Position numbers and translations under genes: made by a program
From: Desulfomonile tiedjei DSM 6799
GTDB taxonomy: Bacteria > Desulfobacterota > Desulfomonilia > Desulfomonilales > Desulfomonilaceae
Reading direction: 5' to 3'
NCBI RefSeq assembly: GCF_000266945.1
Contig: NC_018025.1
Coordinates: 1,488,001-1,552,000 of the forward strand
DNA length: 64,000 bases
Shown: positions 1 through 9,491 of the stretch, in pieces
How the letters are laid out: every line of letters begins with the position of its first letter
Position numbering within the stretch: the stretch's first letter is position 1
Notes under the pieces: generated by a model
The model's input: only the letters and a program-made list of their open reading frames with translations
Told to the model about the DNA's origin: nothing
Databases searched by the model: none

Positions 1-1
1 A

Positions 2-82
2 AAACACCAGAGACAGCTTACGACAGCCATCAAAAGGGCTCGTAATATAGCCTTGCTGCCTTTTACAGTGCCCAGGCGATAA
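2..82 (+). CDS. rpsR: 30S ribosomal protein S18, C-terminal end (partial)
   Basis: The first 27 codons of the window read in one frame as the end of S18, with the family's typical tail (TTAIKRARNIALLPF) followed by TAA. The gene begins outside the window. S18 is a small-subunit protein that binds together with S6. Only 19 bases separate its stop from the rplI start, matching the common rpsF-rpsR-rplI-dnaB order. The tail is short but very characteristic. Confidence 0.88.
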   Translation, partial: KHQRQLTTAIKRARNIALLPFTVPRR

Positions 83-101
83 CTGAATTACGGAGGACAC
101 T

Positions 102-575
102 ATGGAAGTCATACTTCTTGAACATCTGGATGATTTGGGGACTGTCGGGCAGACGGTTAAAGTAAAAGACGGATATGCTCGCAATTATCTGCTCCCGAGA
201 AAGCTTGCATGTCTCGCAACGCCGCAAAATCTGAATCTCTATCGGACGATCATCGAGGCGAAACAGAAGAAACTCGCTAAAGCGAAATCTGCGGCGGATG
301 CCCAGGCCGAGCAGATTTCCATTATCGTGCTCGAATTCGTGCGAAAATCCCGGGGACAGGATGGCCGGCTCTTTGGATCGGTCACCAATGCGGATGTTGC
401 TGCAGAACTTCAGAAACTCGGCTATGAACTGGACAAGAAACGGATATCCCTGTCCGAACCCGTAAAGAAAACCGGCGAATATAAAGCTTCCATACGACTG
501 CACCCGGAGGTGACTGCTCAGGTGACGATAATCGTCAAGTCAGAGGAAGAATCGGAGAATGTCGCCGGAAAATAA
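102..575 (+). CDS. rplI: 50S ribosomal protein L9
   Basis: L9 is a large-subunit protein that binds 23S rRNA. The N-terminal L9 signature is plain at residues 13-36 (GTVGQTVKVKDGYARNYLLP), followed by the long Lys/Ala-rich connecting helix and the C-terminal domain (RLFGSVT near residue 89). At 157 aa the length is normal with a slightly long acidic tail. A GGAGG Shine-Dalgarno sits about 6 bases before the ATG. It lies between rpsR and dnaB, and its end overlaps the dnaB start by 17 bases, which suggests translational coupling. Confidence 0.97.
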   Translation: MEVILLEHLDDLGTVGQTVKVKDGYARNYLLPRKLACLATPQNLNLYRTIIEAKQKKLAKAKSAADAQAEQISIIVLEFVRKSRGQDGRLFGSVTNADVAAELQKLGYELDKKRISLSEPVKKTGEYKASIRLHPEVTAQVTIIVKSEEESENVAGK

Positions 576-1944
576 CAATACGATCAGAGTCCCCCCACAA
601 TTCCTTGAAGGCGAACGGGCTATTCTGGGGGGATTGCTGATTGATAACGACGCGATCCCGAAAGTACTTACGGTGCTTTCCCCGGATGATTTCTATCGCG
701 AAGCTCACCGCATCGTCTTCAAAGCCATTACCGAACTTTTCAATAGAAGCGAACCTGTCGACTGGCTTACCCTGACTGCCGTGCTCAAGGAAACCGGACA
801 GATGGAGACCGTTGGTGGTCCCGAGTTTCTGACAGAGCTCATCGATGCGGTTCCCAGTGCCGCGAACATTCTCCATTACACGAGAGTTGTCAAAGACAAG
901 TCCATCCTGAGACAGTTGATTTCCGCATCCACCGAAGTAGTGACCCGCTGTTTCGAAGAGCATGCGAGTATCGACGAGTTCTTGGACGAAGCGGAACAGA
1001 CTATCTTCAAGGTAGGTGAAAGCAGGATTCAAGCAGGTTTTGTCCACATTCAGGATCTCATGAAGGGGAGCTTCGAGACCATCGAACGACTCTACGAACG
1101 CAAAGAGAACATTACGGGAGTCGGTTCGGGATTCAAGGATTTGGACGCGCTTACTGCGGGCTTTCAACCCTCCGACCTGGTTATCATCGCCGGCAGACCA
1201 TCCATGGGGAAGACGTCTTTTGCGCTGAACGTCGGCATGCATGCCGCGATGGAACTGGGTGTTCCTACAGCAGTTTTTTCTCTGGAAATGAGCAAGGAGC
1301 AGATCGCTCTTCGTATTCTCTGTGCAAGGGCCAAAGTTAACCTGAAAACCCTGAGGACAGGGTTCCTGACGTCCGATGACTGGGGAAGGCTGACTCTCGC
1401 TGTCGGGAATATTTCGGAAGCACCTTTTTACGTCGATGACACTCCGGCAATTAACACTCTGGAAATCCGAGCCAAAGCACGTCGTTTGAAAAAGGAACGC
1501 GGCCTCGGACTGGTCATTGTGGATTACTTGCAGCTCATGCGGAGTGCAGTGCGGTCGGATTCACGAGAAAAAGAGATTTCCGATATTTCCAGGTCTTTGA
1601 AGGCGTTGGCGAAAGAAATTTCCGTGCCGGTCATAGCATTGTCTCAGTTGAACAGGAAAGTCGAAGATCGCCCTAACAAACGACCGCAACTCGCGGATCT
1701 CCGTGAATCCGGCGCCATAGAGCAGGATGCGGACGTAATCGTGTTCATCTATCGCGATGAAGTGTACAACAAGAGTCCTGAGAATCCGAAAAAAGGCGAA
1801 GCTGAGATTATCATAGGGAAACAGCGAAACGGCCCCATTGGCACGGTAACAGCGTACTTCGACGCAAAGTTCTCTACCTTCCGGCCCTACACGTCCAGGG
1901 ACGATATGCCCACTGACGATTCCGCTGTGCTCTCCAATATTTAG
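559..1944 (+). CDS. dnaB: Replicative DNA helicase DnaB
   Basis: Hexameric 5'-3' helicase of the replication fork. The N-terminal helical domain starts with the usual RVPP...ERAILGGLL segment (residues 10-27). The RecA-like C-terminal domain shows Walker A GRPSMGKTS (212-220), the Walker B region VIVDYLQLM (319-327) and a DLRESGAIEQDAD segment near the end. Length 461 aa is normal and there is no intein. The start overlaps rplI by 17 bases in another frame, so it is the last gene of the rpsR-rplI-dnaB unit. Confidence 0.97.
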   Translation: MSPENNNTIRVPPQFLEGERAILGGLLIDNDAIPKVLTVLSPDDFYREAHRIVFKAITELFNRSEPVDWLTLTAVLKETGQMETVGGPEFLTELIDAVPSAANILHYTRVVKDKSILRQLISASTEVVTRCFEEHASIDEFLDEAEQTIFKVGESRIQAGFVHIQDLMKGSFETIERLYERKENITGVGSGFKDLDALTAGFQPSDLVIIAGRPSMGKTSFALNVGMHAAMELGVPTAVFSLEMSKEQIALRILCARAKVNLKTLRTGFLTSDDWGRLTLAVGNISEAPFYVDDTPAINTLEIRAKARRLKKERGLGLVIVDYLQLMRSAVRSDSREKEISDISRSLKALAKEISVPVIALSQLNRKVEDRPNKRPQLADLRESGAIEQDADVIVFIYRDEVYNKSPENPKKGEAEIIIGKQRNGPIGTVTAYFDAKFSTFRPYTSRDDMPTDDSAVLSNI

Positions 1945-2300
1945 CTACAGAGCGATTGCCAAAAATTCTGACGTTTATCCCACGCTCCGACACACGATAG
2001 TGTCTCAAAATTCATGAATCTATCAAATCGTGCTACGATTCGATATCTTTGTAGAGGCAGGTCTTGTGCCTGCCCTTGCTTAGGGCGGACACTAGGCCCT
2101 CTCCTGCAATCAAGCCGGTAAGACGATACGAAATTCGTGCCACGATCTGGGATATTTTTTAAGACAACCTCTCTCTGCTGCTCCATCATATTGATATCAT
2201 GTGTTATATTGAAGATGTGTCGGCACGGAGGCACGGCACCCACCGCTTTTCGAGAAACGCTTTTCGCAATCGGACAAGAATTCTGATATTTGCTATATGA
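1945..2300. repeat. Degenerate inverted-repeat element, copy A
   Basis: The gap after dnaB holds no gene but a degenerate copy of a dispersed element also seen at 31430-31822 and 41810-43271. Shared parts are a left end with GCCAAAAATTCTG and GTTTATCCC, a hairpin GCAGGTCTTGTGCCTGC, a segment reading TGAAGATGTG followed by CGGCACGGAGGCACGGCACC, and a right end with CAATCGGAC and a terminal TATA. It looks like an old non-autonomous transposon relic. Exact ends are uncertain. Confidence 0.6.
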
Positions 2301-2342
2301 GCCGGTAGCGGGTCCAATTCTCGCGCGTCCCCTGACTCGGGG

Positions 2343-2374
2343 CACGGACCTGTAATGACAGGTCCGTGGGGTTT
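2343..2374 (+). terminator. Hairpin terminator after dnaB
   Basis: CACGGACCTGT and ACAGGTCCGTG pair perfectly over 11 bp around an AATG loop and are followed by GGGGTTTT on the plus strand, as expected for an intrinsic terminator. The hairpin lies between convergent dnaB and the HMGL-like gene. The same core (ACGGACCT/AGGTCCGT) recurs in the hairpin at 41761-41797, so it may be a repeated unit used as a terminator. Confidence 0.6.
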
Positions 2375-2431
2375 TACGTATGATCTGGGGCGTTAGTGCT
2401 TGTTTATGGCGGGAGAAGGGTTTTCTATTTT

Positions 2432-4321
2432 CTACTCGTTCCGGTACTTTCTTGTCAGTTCGCGGATATCCTTTTCCGTGAACTCCATTCCGTGTTCCTC
2501 CATAAGCTCGTTTTCGACTTTGATCAGTTCTTCCAATCTGATGTCTGCACCGAAGACTCCGATCATCTTTTCTTTTTTGTCACGGATGAGGGCGGACACA
2601 GTGATACACAATGCTCCGGTGATTCGTGAAGTAAACGGCCCGACAACATGAATTTTCCCATCCTTGACCGGTTTGATAAACCAGGGGCGATCGGAAAAAT
2701 CTTCTTTGTCTTTGAATTCCATGTACTTCGCACGTTCTGTTATGTCGGTGATATTTTCCGTGATCTTCTTTCCTTCCATATCCGCGACATAGCAGTACTG
2801 GATGAAGGGATAGCGCTTCAGGAAGTGCATCATTGCAGTTTCCATAGTCTTGGATACTCCCGACTGCATCTCCGCAGTCTCGACGAAGCGCTCCACGATT
2901 TTGAAGGCCATTTCCCTCCCGATCAGTTTCATGCGATCCCAATCGGAGATAAATAGTTCAGGCAAGTACCGCTTGACCAGAGCCATCATCTCCTTATCGG
3001 ACATTGCTGTCACCCGGCCCTTGTCGTACTGCTCGATAATAATGTCATAAATTTTCGAGATTGCGGGATGGCTCTTGTCAACCCTCTCCTCACTCTCTAT
3101 CTTGCTGTTCACCCAATGGGCTATTCCAGCGAGCCCTGATTTGTCGGTAATGTTTACGACAGGCGGTCTGCCCAAAATCTTGGTCGTGTCGAATATGTTG
3201 TAAATCTCCTCATTCTTGAGCACGCCATCGGCATGCACACCGGCACTGGTCGCATTGAACGCTTTTCCGAGGAGCGGGTAATTATCGGGTATCGGATGAC
3301 CCAGTTCCTTTTGGAAGTACTCTGCCATTTCCGTAATGGCGAGAGTGTCCAATCCATCGGACATGCCTCTTAACGACATGTACTCGATCATCAGTGCCTC
3401 GAGAGGGGTGTTGCCCGTTCGCTCGCCAATACCGAGAAGAGTGCCGTTTACGGACGAGCATCCATAGAGCCACGCGAACACCGCGTTGACGAGCCCTTTG
3501 TGGAAATCGTTGTGTCCGTGCCATTCCAGAAGGTCTTCCGGGACGTTGGCATCATCGATAAAAGCGCGAATCAACTTGGGCACGCTCCGCGGCAGAGCGG
3601 CTCCGGGATACGTCACCCCGAATCCCATGGTGTCGCACAAACGAATTCTTATGTCAGTCCCTGACTGCTCTCTGATTTCCATGAGCTTCTGGGCCAACGG
3701 GACACAGAACCCGTAAATGTCGGCCCTGGTGACATCCTCGAAATGGCATCGCGGCACGATCCCTTTTTCCAGAGTAGCCCGGACCATGTCCGTGTACTTG
3801 TCGAAAGCCTTTTTCCGGTCAAGCCCCATCTTGAGAAAGATGTGATAGTCGGAAACAGAAGTAAGAATGCCAGTCTCCGTCAATCCCACGGCACGCACGT
3901 TGGTCAAGTCTTTTTTCTGAGCCCGAATCCAACCGGTGATCATAGGGTACTGATAGTTCTTTGCCTGGCATCGCTCCACCGCTTCTCTGTCCTTCTTGGT
4001 ATAAAGAAAGAACTCCGATTGACGGATAATTCCTCTTGGACCGGACATCCTGTGCAGAAAATCGAATAACCTGGAAATTTGCTCCACGGAAAACGGAGGT
4101 CTCGCCTGTTGACCGTCCCTGAAGGTCGTGTCGGTCATCAAGAAATTTCGAGCAGGATTGATGGGGTTCATTGCGAAATCGAAGTCTACCTTCGGAACCT
4201 CACTGTACGGAAAAATGTTCCGCAAAAGGTTCGGCTTATCAACCTCCCGCAGGGACCTCTCCTTATTGAACTTGTTGAACTCGTGATATAAGACTCCTTT
4301 TTTTGGGTCCCAAGTGGCCAT
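2432..4321 (-). CDS. HMGL/isopropylmalate-synthase-like enzyme fused to a Cache-type sensor domain
   Basis: Residues about 50-400 form a DRE-TIM metallolyase domain: DTTFRDGQQ (64-72), HGHND (268-272, the HxH metal site) and GIGERTGN (297-304). This superfamily contains citramalate, isopropylmalate and (homo)citrate synthases and carboxyltransferases; the exact reaction cannot be read here. The last ~115 residues (about 490-603) look like a Cache/PDC ligand-binding domain: YCYVADMEGK, DRPWF, TGALCITVSALI and IGVFGADI. There is no signal peptide or membrane segment, so the sensor would be cytoplasmic. The start has AAGGAGA in the 18-base gap after aspS, so it is co-transcribed with hisS-aspS. 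Re-type citrate synthase or citramalate synthase are possible roles. Confidence 0.8.
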   Translation of the reverse strand: MATWDPKKGVLYHEFNKFNKERSLREVDKPNLLRNIFPYSEVPKVDFDFAMNPINPARNFLMTDTTFRDGQQARPPFSVEQISRLFDFLHRMSGPRGIIRQSEFFLYTKKDREAVERCQAKNYQYPMITGWIRAQKKDLTNVRAVGLTETGILTSVSDYHIFLKMGLDRKKAFDKYTDMVRATLEKGIVPRCHFEDVTRADIYGFCVPLAQKLMEIREQSGTDIRIRLCDTMGFGVTYPGAALPRSVPKLIRAFIDDANVPEDLLEWHGHNDFHKGLVNAVFAWLYGCSSVNGTLLGIGERTGNTPLEALMIEYMSLRGMSDGLDTLAITEMAEYFQKELGHPIPDNYPLLGKAFNATSAGVHADGVLKNEEIYNIFDTTKILGRPPVVNITDKSGLAGIAHWVNSKIESEERVDKSHPAISKIYDIIIEQYDKGRVTAMSDKEMMALVKRYLPELFISDWDRMKLIGREMAFKIVERFVETAEMQSGVSKTMETAMMHFLKRYPFIQYCYVADMEGKKITENITDITERAKYMEFKDKEDFSDRPWFIKPVKDGKIHVVGPFTSRITGALCITVSALIRDKKEKMIGVFGADIRLEELIKVENELMEEHGMEFTEKDIRELTRKYRNE

Positions 4322-4339
4322 AGCGGGTCTCCTTCTACA

Positions 4340-6133
4340 CTATTTTTTTGCCGGTACTTTTATGCCCAATTCTTTGAGCTGTTCCGGAGCCACAGGAGCC
4401 GGTGCTCCTGTAAGCGGACAGGTTGCTCGTTGTGTTTTCGGAAATGCGATTACCTCTCGAATTGACTCCGCTCCCGTAAGAATTGCAATAATCCGATCCA
4501 CACCAAAAGCTATCCCACCATGGGGAGGCGCTCCGTAACGCAAGGCTTCGAGAAAGAAGCCGAATTTCTCCTGAGCTTCTTCGGGATCAATGCCCAATGC
4601 CGAGAAAACCCTTTCCTGAACATCGCTTCGATAGATTCTCATGCTCCCGCCGCCGATCTCGGAGCCGTTGAGAACGAGATCGTACGCCCGTGCCCGAACC
4701 TTTCCCGGGTCGGATTCCAGGAGATCGAGATCCTCTTCCCATGGAGAAGTGAACGGGTGATGCATTGCTTGATATCGGCCAGCCTCTTCATCATACTCGA
4801 ACATGGGAAATTCCGTTACCCAGAGAAACTTATGCTCGTTTGCCGGAATTTCGCCCAATTTGGCAGCCAGATGATTCCGCAGATTCCCAAGCACGTCATT
4901 GACCACTTTGAAGGAGTCTGCCCCAAACAGTATGACGTCACCGGGAACCGCCTCAACCCGCTGGTTTATCAAATCGCGTTCGCTTGAAGATAAGAATTTG
5001 GCAATGGGAGACTGCCATTCCCCACCTTCTTTGATTCGCGCGTACGCGACGCCCTTTCCACCGTACACTGCAGCAAAATCGCGCAGGTCGTCCAGATCCT
5101 TTCGGGAAAGGCGCTCGCCTCGGTCCACTTTCAAAGCTTTTACTATGCCGCCGTTTTGGAGCGCTGTTTTAAACACTCCGAATTCGGTTGAAGTGACTAT
5201 GTCGCCAATATCAGTGAGTTCCATACCAAAACGAATATCAGGCTTATCCGAACCGAACCGACTCATTGCCTGTTCATACGTTAAAGCAGGGAAGGGCAAG
5301 GTGAGAGGTATTCCGAGCACCTCACGAAAGATTTTTTCCATCATGCGTTCCATGATGTCGAAGAGACGCTCCTCTTCAATAAAGGAAGTTTCAATGTCCA
5401 GTTGCGTGAACTCCGGCTGGCGATCTGCACGGAGATCTTCATCCCGGAAACACCTGACTATTTGATAGTATCGTTCAAATCCTCCTACCATGAGGATCTG
5501 CTTAAAAATCTGCGGAGACTGCGGCAATGCATAGAAGCTCCCCGGAGAAATCCTGCTTGGCACGAGATAATCCCGCGCTCCTTCCGGTGTGCTGACCGTA
5601 AGAAAAGGAGTCTCTATTTCGATAAAATCTTCGCTGTTCAAGAAACTGCGCAAAAGCGAGACGACTCGATGCCGTACCAGCAGATTATCCCTCACTCCGC
5701 CGAGTCTCCTCATATCGAGGTAGCGATACTTGTAACGGACCGCATCCGTCGGGGGAATATCGTCATCCAGGGGGAAAGGAGGCGGTTCCGACTTGTTCAA
5801 TATCTTTAATTCTTGCACAAAGACTTCCAGCTTGCCCGTGGGAAGATCGGGATTGATCGACTCCTCGGGACGAATCCGAACGATTCCCCTGGCCGCGATC
5901 ACCCACTCAGGTCTCACTGCATGAGCCGCAGCATGCGATTCCTCTGAAAATTCAGGATTGAACACCAGTTGCAGAAGTCCCTTGCGATCCCGCAGGTCCA
6001 CAAATATGACACCGCCATGATCCCGACGCCTCAGGATCCAGCCCATGACCATGATTTCAGAATCAACATCATTTTCTGAAACATCGGTCGAAAGATGCGT
6101 ACGTTCCCATCCATCAAGGGTGTCAGGTTTCAC
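4340..6133 (-). CDS. aspS: Aspartyl-tRNA synthetase (probably non-discriminating)
   Basis: Class II synthetase charging tRNA-Asp. An N-terminal OB-fold anticodon domain (residues about 10-110) is followed by the catalytic core with motif 2 (RCFRDEDLRADRQPEFTQLD), the bacterial insertion domain and motif 3 (GGIAFGVDRI). Length 597 aa is normal. The anticodon-domain loop reads RRRDHGG with His at residue 39; in characterised bacterial enzymes His here (instead of Leu) goes with charging both tRNA-Asp and tRNA-Asn, so a GatCAB route to Asn-tRNA is inferred. The start is GTG with an AAGGAGGG ribosome site, overlapping the hisS stop by 4 bases (GTGA). Confidence 0.95.
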   Translation of the reverse strand: MKPDTLDGWERTHLSTDVSENDVDSEIMVMGWILRRRDHGGVIFVDLRDRKGLLQLVFNPEFSEESHAAAHAVRPEWVIAARGIVRIRPEESINPDLPTGKLEVFVQELKILNKSEPPPFPLDDDIPPTDAVRYKYRYLDMRRLGGVRDNLLVRHRVVSLLRSFLNSEDFIEIETPFLTVSTPEGARDYLVPSRISPGSFYALPQSPQIFKQILMVGGFERYYQIVRCFRDEDLRADRQPEFTQLDIETSFIEEERLFDIMERMMEKIFREVLGIPLTLPFPALTYEQAMSRFGSDKPDIRFGMELTDIGDIVTSTEFGVFKTALQNGGIVKALKVDRGERLSRKDLDDLRDFAAVYGGKGVAYARIKEGGEWQSPIAKFLSSSERDLINQRVEAVPGDVILFGADSFKVVNDVLGNLRNHLAAKLGEIPANEHKFLWVTEFPMFEYDEEAGRYQAMHHPFTSPWEEDLDLLESDPGKVRARAYDLVLNGSEIGGGSMRIYRSDVQERVFSALGIDPEEAQEKFGFFLEALRYGAPPHGGIAFGVDRIIAILTGAESIREVIAFPKTQRATCPLTGAPAPVAPEQLKELGIKVPAKK

Positions 6134-7383
6134 AGTTTCCCTCCTTGCACATACGATGTTATTGCATTGATGGGAACCGTCGCCTGTTCTTTCGTGTTCA
6201 TATCTCTTACCGTCACTTCCTGACGTGTCAGTTCGTCGTCCCCAATCATGATTACCTTCTTGGCGTTTAACTTATCCGCAACCTTCATCTGCGATTTGAG
6301 GCTCATACCGCTGTAGCGCATTTCCACCGTATAGCCCTTATTTCGCAGCTCGTTCGTAATACGGGCTCCTAATTCGCGGGTATTGTCTCCCAATGCTGCT
6401 ACATACAGATCGACGGAACGCGAAAAACGCGGATCCTCGTCGGAAATGCCCATTGCCAGTCTTTCGAGGCCTATGGCAAACCCTATTCCCGAAGCATCCG
6501 GTCCGCCCAGTTCTTTTACCAGTGTGTCATAACGCCCGCCGCCACCGACGGCTTTTGTGCGGCCGAGTTCCTCATGGACAATCTCAAAGGCCGTGCGCGT
6601 GTAGTAATCGAGTCCTCGAACCATCCTTGGTTCCACGCGATGGGGTATGGCGAGTTCTTTCAGGATGTCCTGAACCTTGAGGAAATGCAACCTGCACGAG
6701 TCATCGAGGCTGTCAACGATCAGCGGCGCGTCCTTGACTATTTCCGTGCATCGCTGGACCTTGCAGTCCAGGATTCTCATCGGGTTTACATGATAACGTC
6801 GCGCACAATCCGGACAAAGCTCTTCCAGGTGCGGGCTAAGAAAGCTCCGAAGCTTTTCGCGGAAAGCACTTCTGCATTCTCTGCATCCAACGGAGTTGAC
6901 TTCTATTATGAGCCCGGAAGCCCCAATGTCAGCCATGATTGCATAAGCTGCGGAGATCGCTTCCGCATCCGTGAATGGCGTGTCATCTCCGAGGATTTCC
7001 GCGTTTATCTGATAGAACTGACGAAATCTTCCCTTTGACGGTCGTTCCCTCCGAAACATCGGCCCTATGGTATAGACTTTCAGAACCGGGTCCTTTTTCA
7101 GGAGAGAATGTTCCACCACTGCCCTGAGCATACCAGCGGTGGCCTCAGGTCTCAAACTAAGGGAATCTCCGCCGCGGTCCTCGAAAGTGTACATCTCTTT
7201 TTCGACAATGTCTGTGACCTCACCTATTCCGCGCACGAACAGCTCGGTCTTTTCCATAATCGGAGTGATCATCTCGCGAAACCCGAACCGTTCCAGAACG
7301 GCTTGGGCAGTGCGGATAATGAATGCCCACTTGGGGGTTTCATCCGGCAGTATATCGTGAAATCCTTTGATAAGCCTGATCAT
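6130..7383 (-). CDS. hisS: Histidyl-tRNA synthetase
   Basis: Class II synthetase charging tRNA-His. The protein begins MIRLIKGFHDILPDE, the standard start of the family, preceded by GAGGAA about 6 bases upstream; the frame stays open upstream but that stretch is not family-like, so I place the start at 7383 (417 aa). Motif 2 (FRRERPSKGRFRQFYQ), the HisRS signature (VRGLDYYTRTAFEI), motif 3 (GIGFAIGLERL) and the C-terminal anticodon-binding domain are all present. It is first in a hisS-aspS-HMGL/Cache operon, with a 4-base overlap to aspS. Confidence 0.95.
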   Translation of the reverse strand: MIRLIKGFHDILPDETPKWAFIIRTAQAVLERFGFREMITPIMEKTELFVRGIGEVTDIVEKEMYTFEDRGGDSLSLRPEATAGMLRAVVEHSLLKKDPVLKVYTIGPMFRRERPSKGRFRQFYQINAEILGDDTPFTDAEAISAAYAIMADIGASGLIIEVNSVGCRECRSAFREKLRSFLSPHLEELCPDCARRYHVNPMRILDCKVQRCTEIVKDAPLIVDSLDDSCRLHFLKVQDILKELAIPHRVEPRMVRGLDYYTRTAFEIVHEELGRTKAVGGGGRYDTLVKELGGPDASGIGFAIGLERLAMGISDEDPRFSRSVDLYVAALGDNTRELGARITNELRNKGYTVEMRYSGMSLKSQMKVADKLNAKKVIMIGDDELTRQEVTVRDMNTKEQATVPINAITSYVQGGKL

Positions 7384-7539
7384 GAATGCTTCCTCATCGA
7401 GAGCCGGTTTAGTAAAGCCGACAGCAAGCAAATTCTTTATATTAGAGATAATGGATTTCCCGGTCAAGCTCGAATCACGCAGAATGACGATGTCGGCTAC
7501 CCACGCCAAGTTTCGATTGGTTCACGCGAGTTCGTGTAG

Positions 7540-7643
7540 CCCGCGTAGGGATGCGGTAAATGAAAATGAACCACATCTGTTACGAAACCGACCGCTGACT
7601 CGACCGATGCGGTTCGCTTCCGCTCACCAGCATCCTACGCGGG
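7540..7643. repeat. 104-bp inverted-repeat element upstream of hisS
   Basis: CCCGCGTAGGGATGC (7540-7554) and GCATCCTACGCGGG (7630-7643) are inverted repeats differing by one base, bounding a short element that includes ATGCGGTTCGCTTCCGCTC. It resembles the short GTAGGATGCG-type repeats seen in many genomes. The wider gap 7384-7812 otherwise holds only a GC-rich stretch (GGGGGCGGCGTCCCTGCCGCCCC near 7717) and no gene I can support. Confidence 0.5.
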
Positions 7644-7812
7644 ACTCTTATTTCGCGCCTATGGAGTAGGGGGAGGGGGCATTGGCGTCAAAGAAGGGAT
7701 GACTCCAACTTCCTGGTAGGGGGCGGCGTCCCTGCCGCCCCATGCTTAATGGAACACTGCACAAATAGCTCGCGTGGGATTGCGCTGATGGCGGAGAATC
7801 CAGACTGTTGTA

Positions 7813-9183
7813 TCAACCCGCCTTTTCAATGAGACCGAGGATTTCGTTTGTTTTTTCCTTGAGCAGTTCCGGGTTGTGTCTCGTTTCCACATTGAGACGT
7901 ATGACAGGCTCGGTATTGGATGCACGCAGATTAAAGCGCCAGTCCTTGAATTCCATGCTCACGCCGTCAACATACTCCACATTGAACTCTTTGCCTTTGT
8001 AAGAGTCTTCGATTTGCCTGAGCACTCCCGGAGGGTCTGCCACTTTCCGGTTGATTTCTCCACTTACCGGGTACTTGTCCATACGGTCGGCCATGAGTTC
8101 GGACAGAGGTTTGTTCTCTGCGGAGATGGTCTCGACCATGAGCAGCCAAGGGATCATGCCGCTGTCTGCATATGCGAAATCGCGGAAATAATGATGCGCT
8201 GACATTTCACCGCCATAAATGGCATCTTCCATGCGCATTCTTTCTTTTATGAACGCATGGCCCGCTTTGGTCATGATAGGAATTCCACCTGCTTCCCGCA
8301 CCATTTCAGCCGTATTCCATACCAGCCTGGGATCGTGCACAATCTTAGCGCCGGGGTGCCGTTTCACGAAAGCCGCTCCCAGAAAACCCACGATGTAGTA
8401 GCCTTCCAGGAACTCTCCCTTTTCATCGAAAAAGAAGCACCGATCGCAGTCGCCGTCCCAGGCTATTCCTAAATCCGCTTTGTGGGTCTTTATGGCATCT
8501 ATGGTGACTCCTCTGGTTTCCGGAAGAATCGGATTCGGAATGCCGTTGGGGAATGTTCCGTCAGGCTCGGGAAAGAGCTTGATGAACTCCAGCATGGGAA
8601 GCCTTTTTTCCAGTTCATCGAGAATAGGGCTTGCACATCCGTTGCCGCAGTTCATGACAATACGGAATTTCTTCAGCTTTTCGGGATGGATGTAGCTCAT
8701 GAGATGGTCAATATAAGCGGCTCTGACACTTACCGATTGGGCTTCACCCTTCCTGGTTGCAGGAGAGAACCTCTCATCGATCACCAGGCGCTCGATGTCT
8801 TTCAATCCGCTGTCTGCGCTTATAGGTTTTGCCTGTTCCCTGACCAGCTTCATGCCGTTGTAATCCATAGGATTGTGGCTGGCCGTCACCATGATGCCAC
8901 CGTCGAGTTTCAGATGAAATGTCGCGAAATACACTTCTTCCGTGGGACACAGTCCGATATCGATGACATCGCACCCTTGATCAGTCAATCCGCGTGTCAC
9001 TGAAGCACTAAAATCTTCACTGGAGAGTCGCACGTCACGGCCGATGCATACTTTTTTCGGAGAAAGCAGAGAAGCGTAGCCTCTGCCGATCTTATAAGCC
9101 ATGTCGGCATTGAGTTCGTCCGGAATTCGTCCCCTGATATCGTATGCTTTGAAACTGGTGAGGTGCTTTTGTGTGGAAGTCAT
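7813..9183 (-). CDS. Phosphomannomutase/phosphoglucomutase
   Basis: Alpha-D-phosphohexomutase converting hexose-6-P to hexose-1-P. Seen: the N-terminal FKAYDIRGRIP, the phosphoserine loop TASHNPMDYNG, the metal loop DGDCDR, the sugar-binding GGEMSAHHYF and a C-terminal phosphate loop RASNTEPVIRLNVE. At 456 aa it matches AlgC/ManB-type enzymes. The start at 9183 has AAGGAA about 6 bases upstream; an in-frame ATG 15 codons earlier lacks a good site and reads non-conserved. With the GDP-mannose and UDP-glucose pyrophosphorylase genes nearby it likely feeds sugar nucleotide synthesis. Confidence 0.93.
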   Translation of the reverse strand: MTSTQKHLTSFKAYDIRGRIPDELNADMAYKIGRGYASLLSPKKVCIGRDVRLSSEDFSASVTRGLTDQGCDVIDIGLCPTEEVYFATFHLKLDGGIMVTASHNPMDYNGMKLVREQAKPISADSGLKDIERLVIDERFSPATRKGEAQSVSVRAAYIDHLMSYIHPEKLKKFRIVMNCGNGCASPILDELEKRLPMLEFIKLFPEPDGTFPNGIPNPILPETRGVTIDAIKTHKADLGIAWDGDCDRCFFFDEKGEFLEGYYIVGFLGAAFVKRHPGAKIVHDPRLVWNTAEMVREAGGIPIMTKAGHAFIKERMRMEDAIYGGEMSAHHYFRDFAYADSGMIPWLLMVETISAENKPLSELMADRMDKYPVSGEINRKVADPPGVLRQIEDSYKGKEFNVEYVDGVSMEFKDWRFNLRASNTEPVIRLNVETRHNPELLKEKTNEILGLIEKAG

Positions 9184-9240
9184 AATCGGTTCCTTTCCGC
9201 TCCCTCGGCCAAAGGACCCGTGGAGCATCCTCTTGTGGTG

Positions 9241-9400
9241 TCATACCAATGCGCTTTCATGCAAGTAACATCGAGAAGCTTGTTCATCGCCGGCCCTGGG
9301 AAATCTCCTCCGCTACGAACGGCGCGGCCTGACTTCGCTTCGGAGACCTGCCAGGGCTGGATTCATCCAATGTCACTTCTCTGGACGCGCATTGGTATCA
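9241..9400. repeat. 156-bp MITE-like element, copy 1
   Basis: ATACCAATGCGC (9243-9254) and GCGCATTGGTAT (9387-9398) are perfect 12-bp inverted ends. The interior has a conserved stretch containing GAAATCTCCTCCGCTAC and CTGACTTCGCTTCGGAGAC. A second copy in the opposite orientation lies at 27021-27175. No transposase is nearby. It accounts for most of the gap 9184-9491. Confidence 0.75.
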
Positions 9401-9491
9401 CGCGTCTGTTTCGATGCTCTGCCAGTATACGTAATACTGTTGACACAGAGAAGACTAATTCGCGACTGAATGCAAATCCGCGCAATGCATT

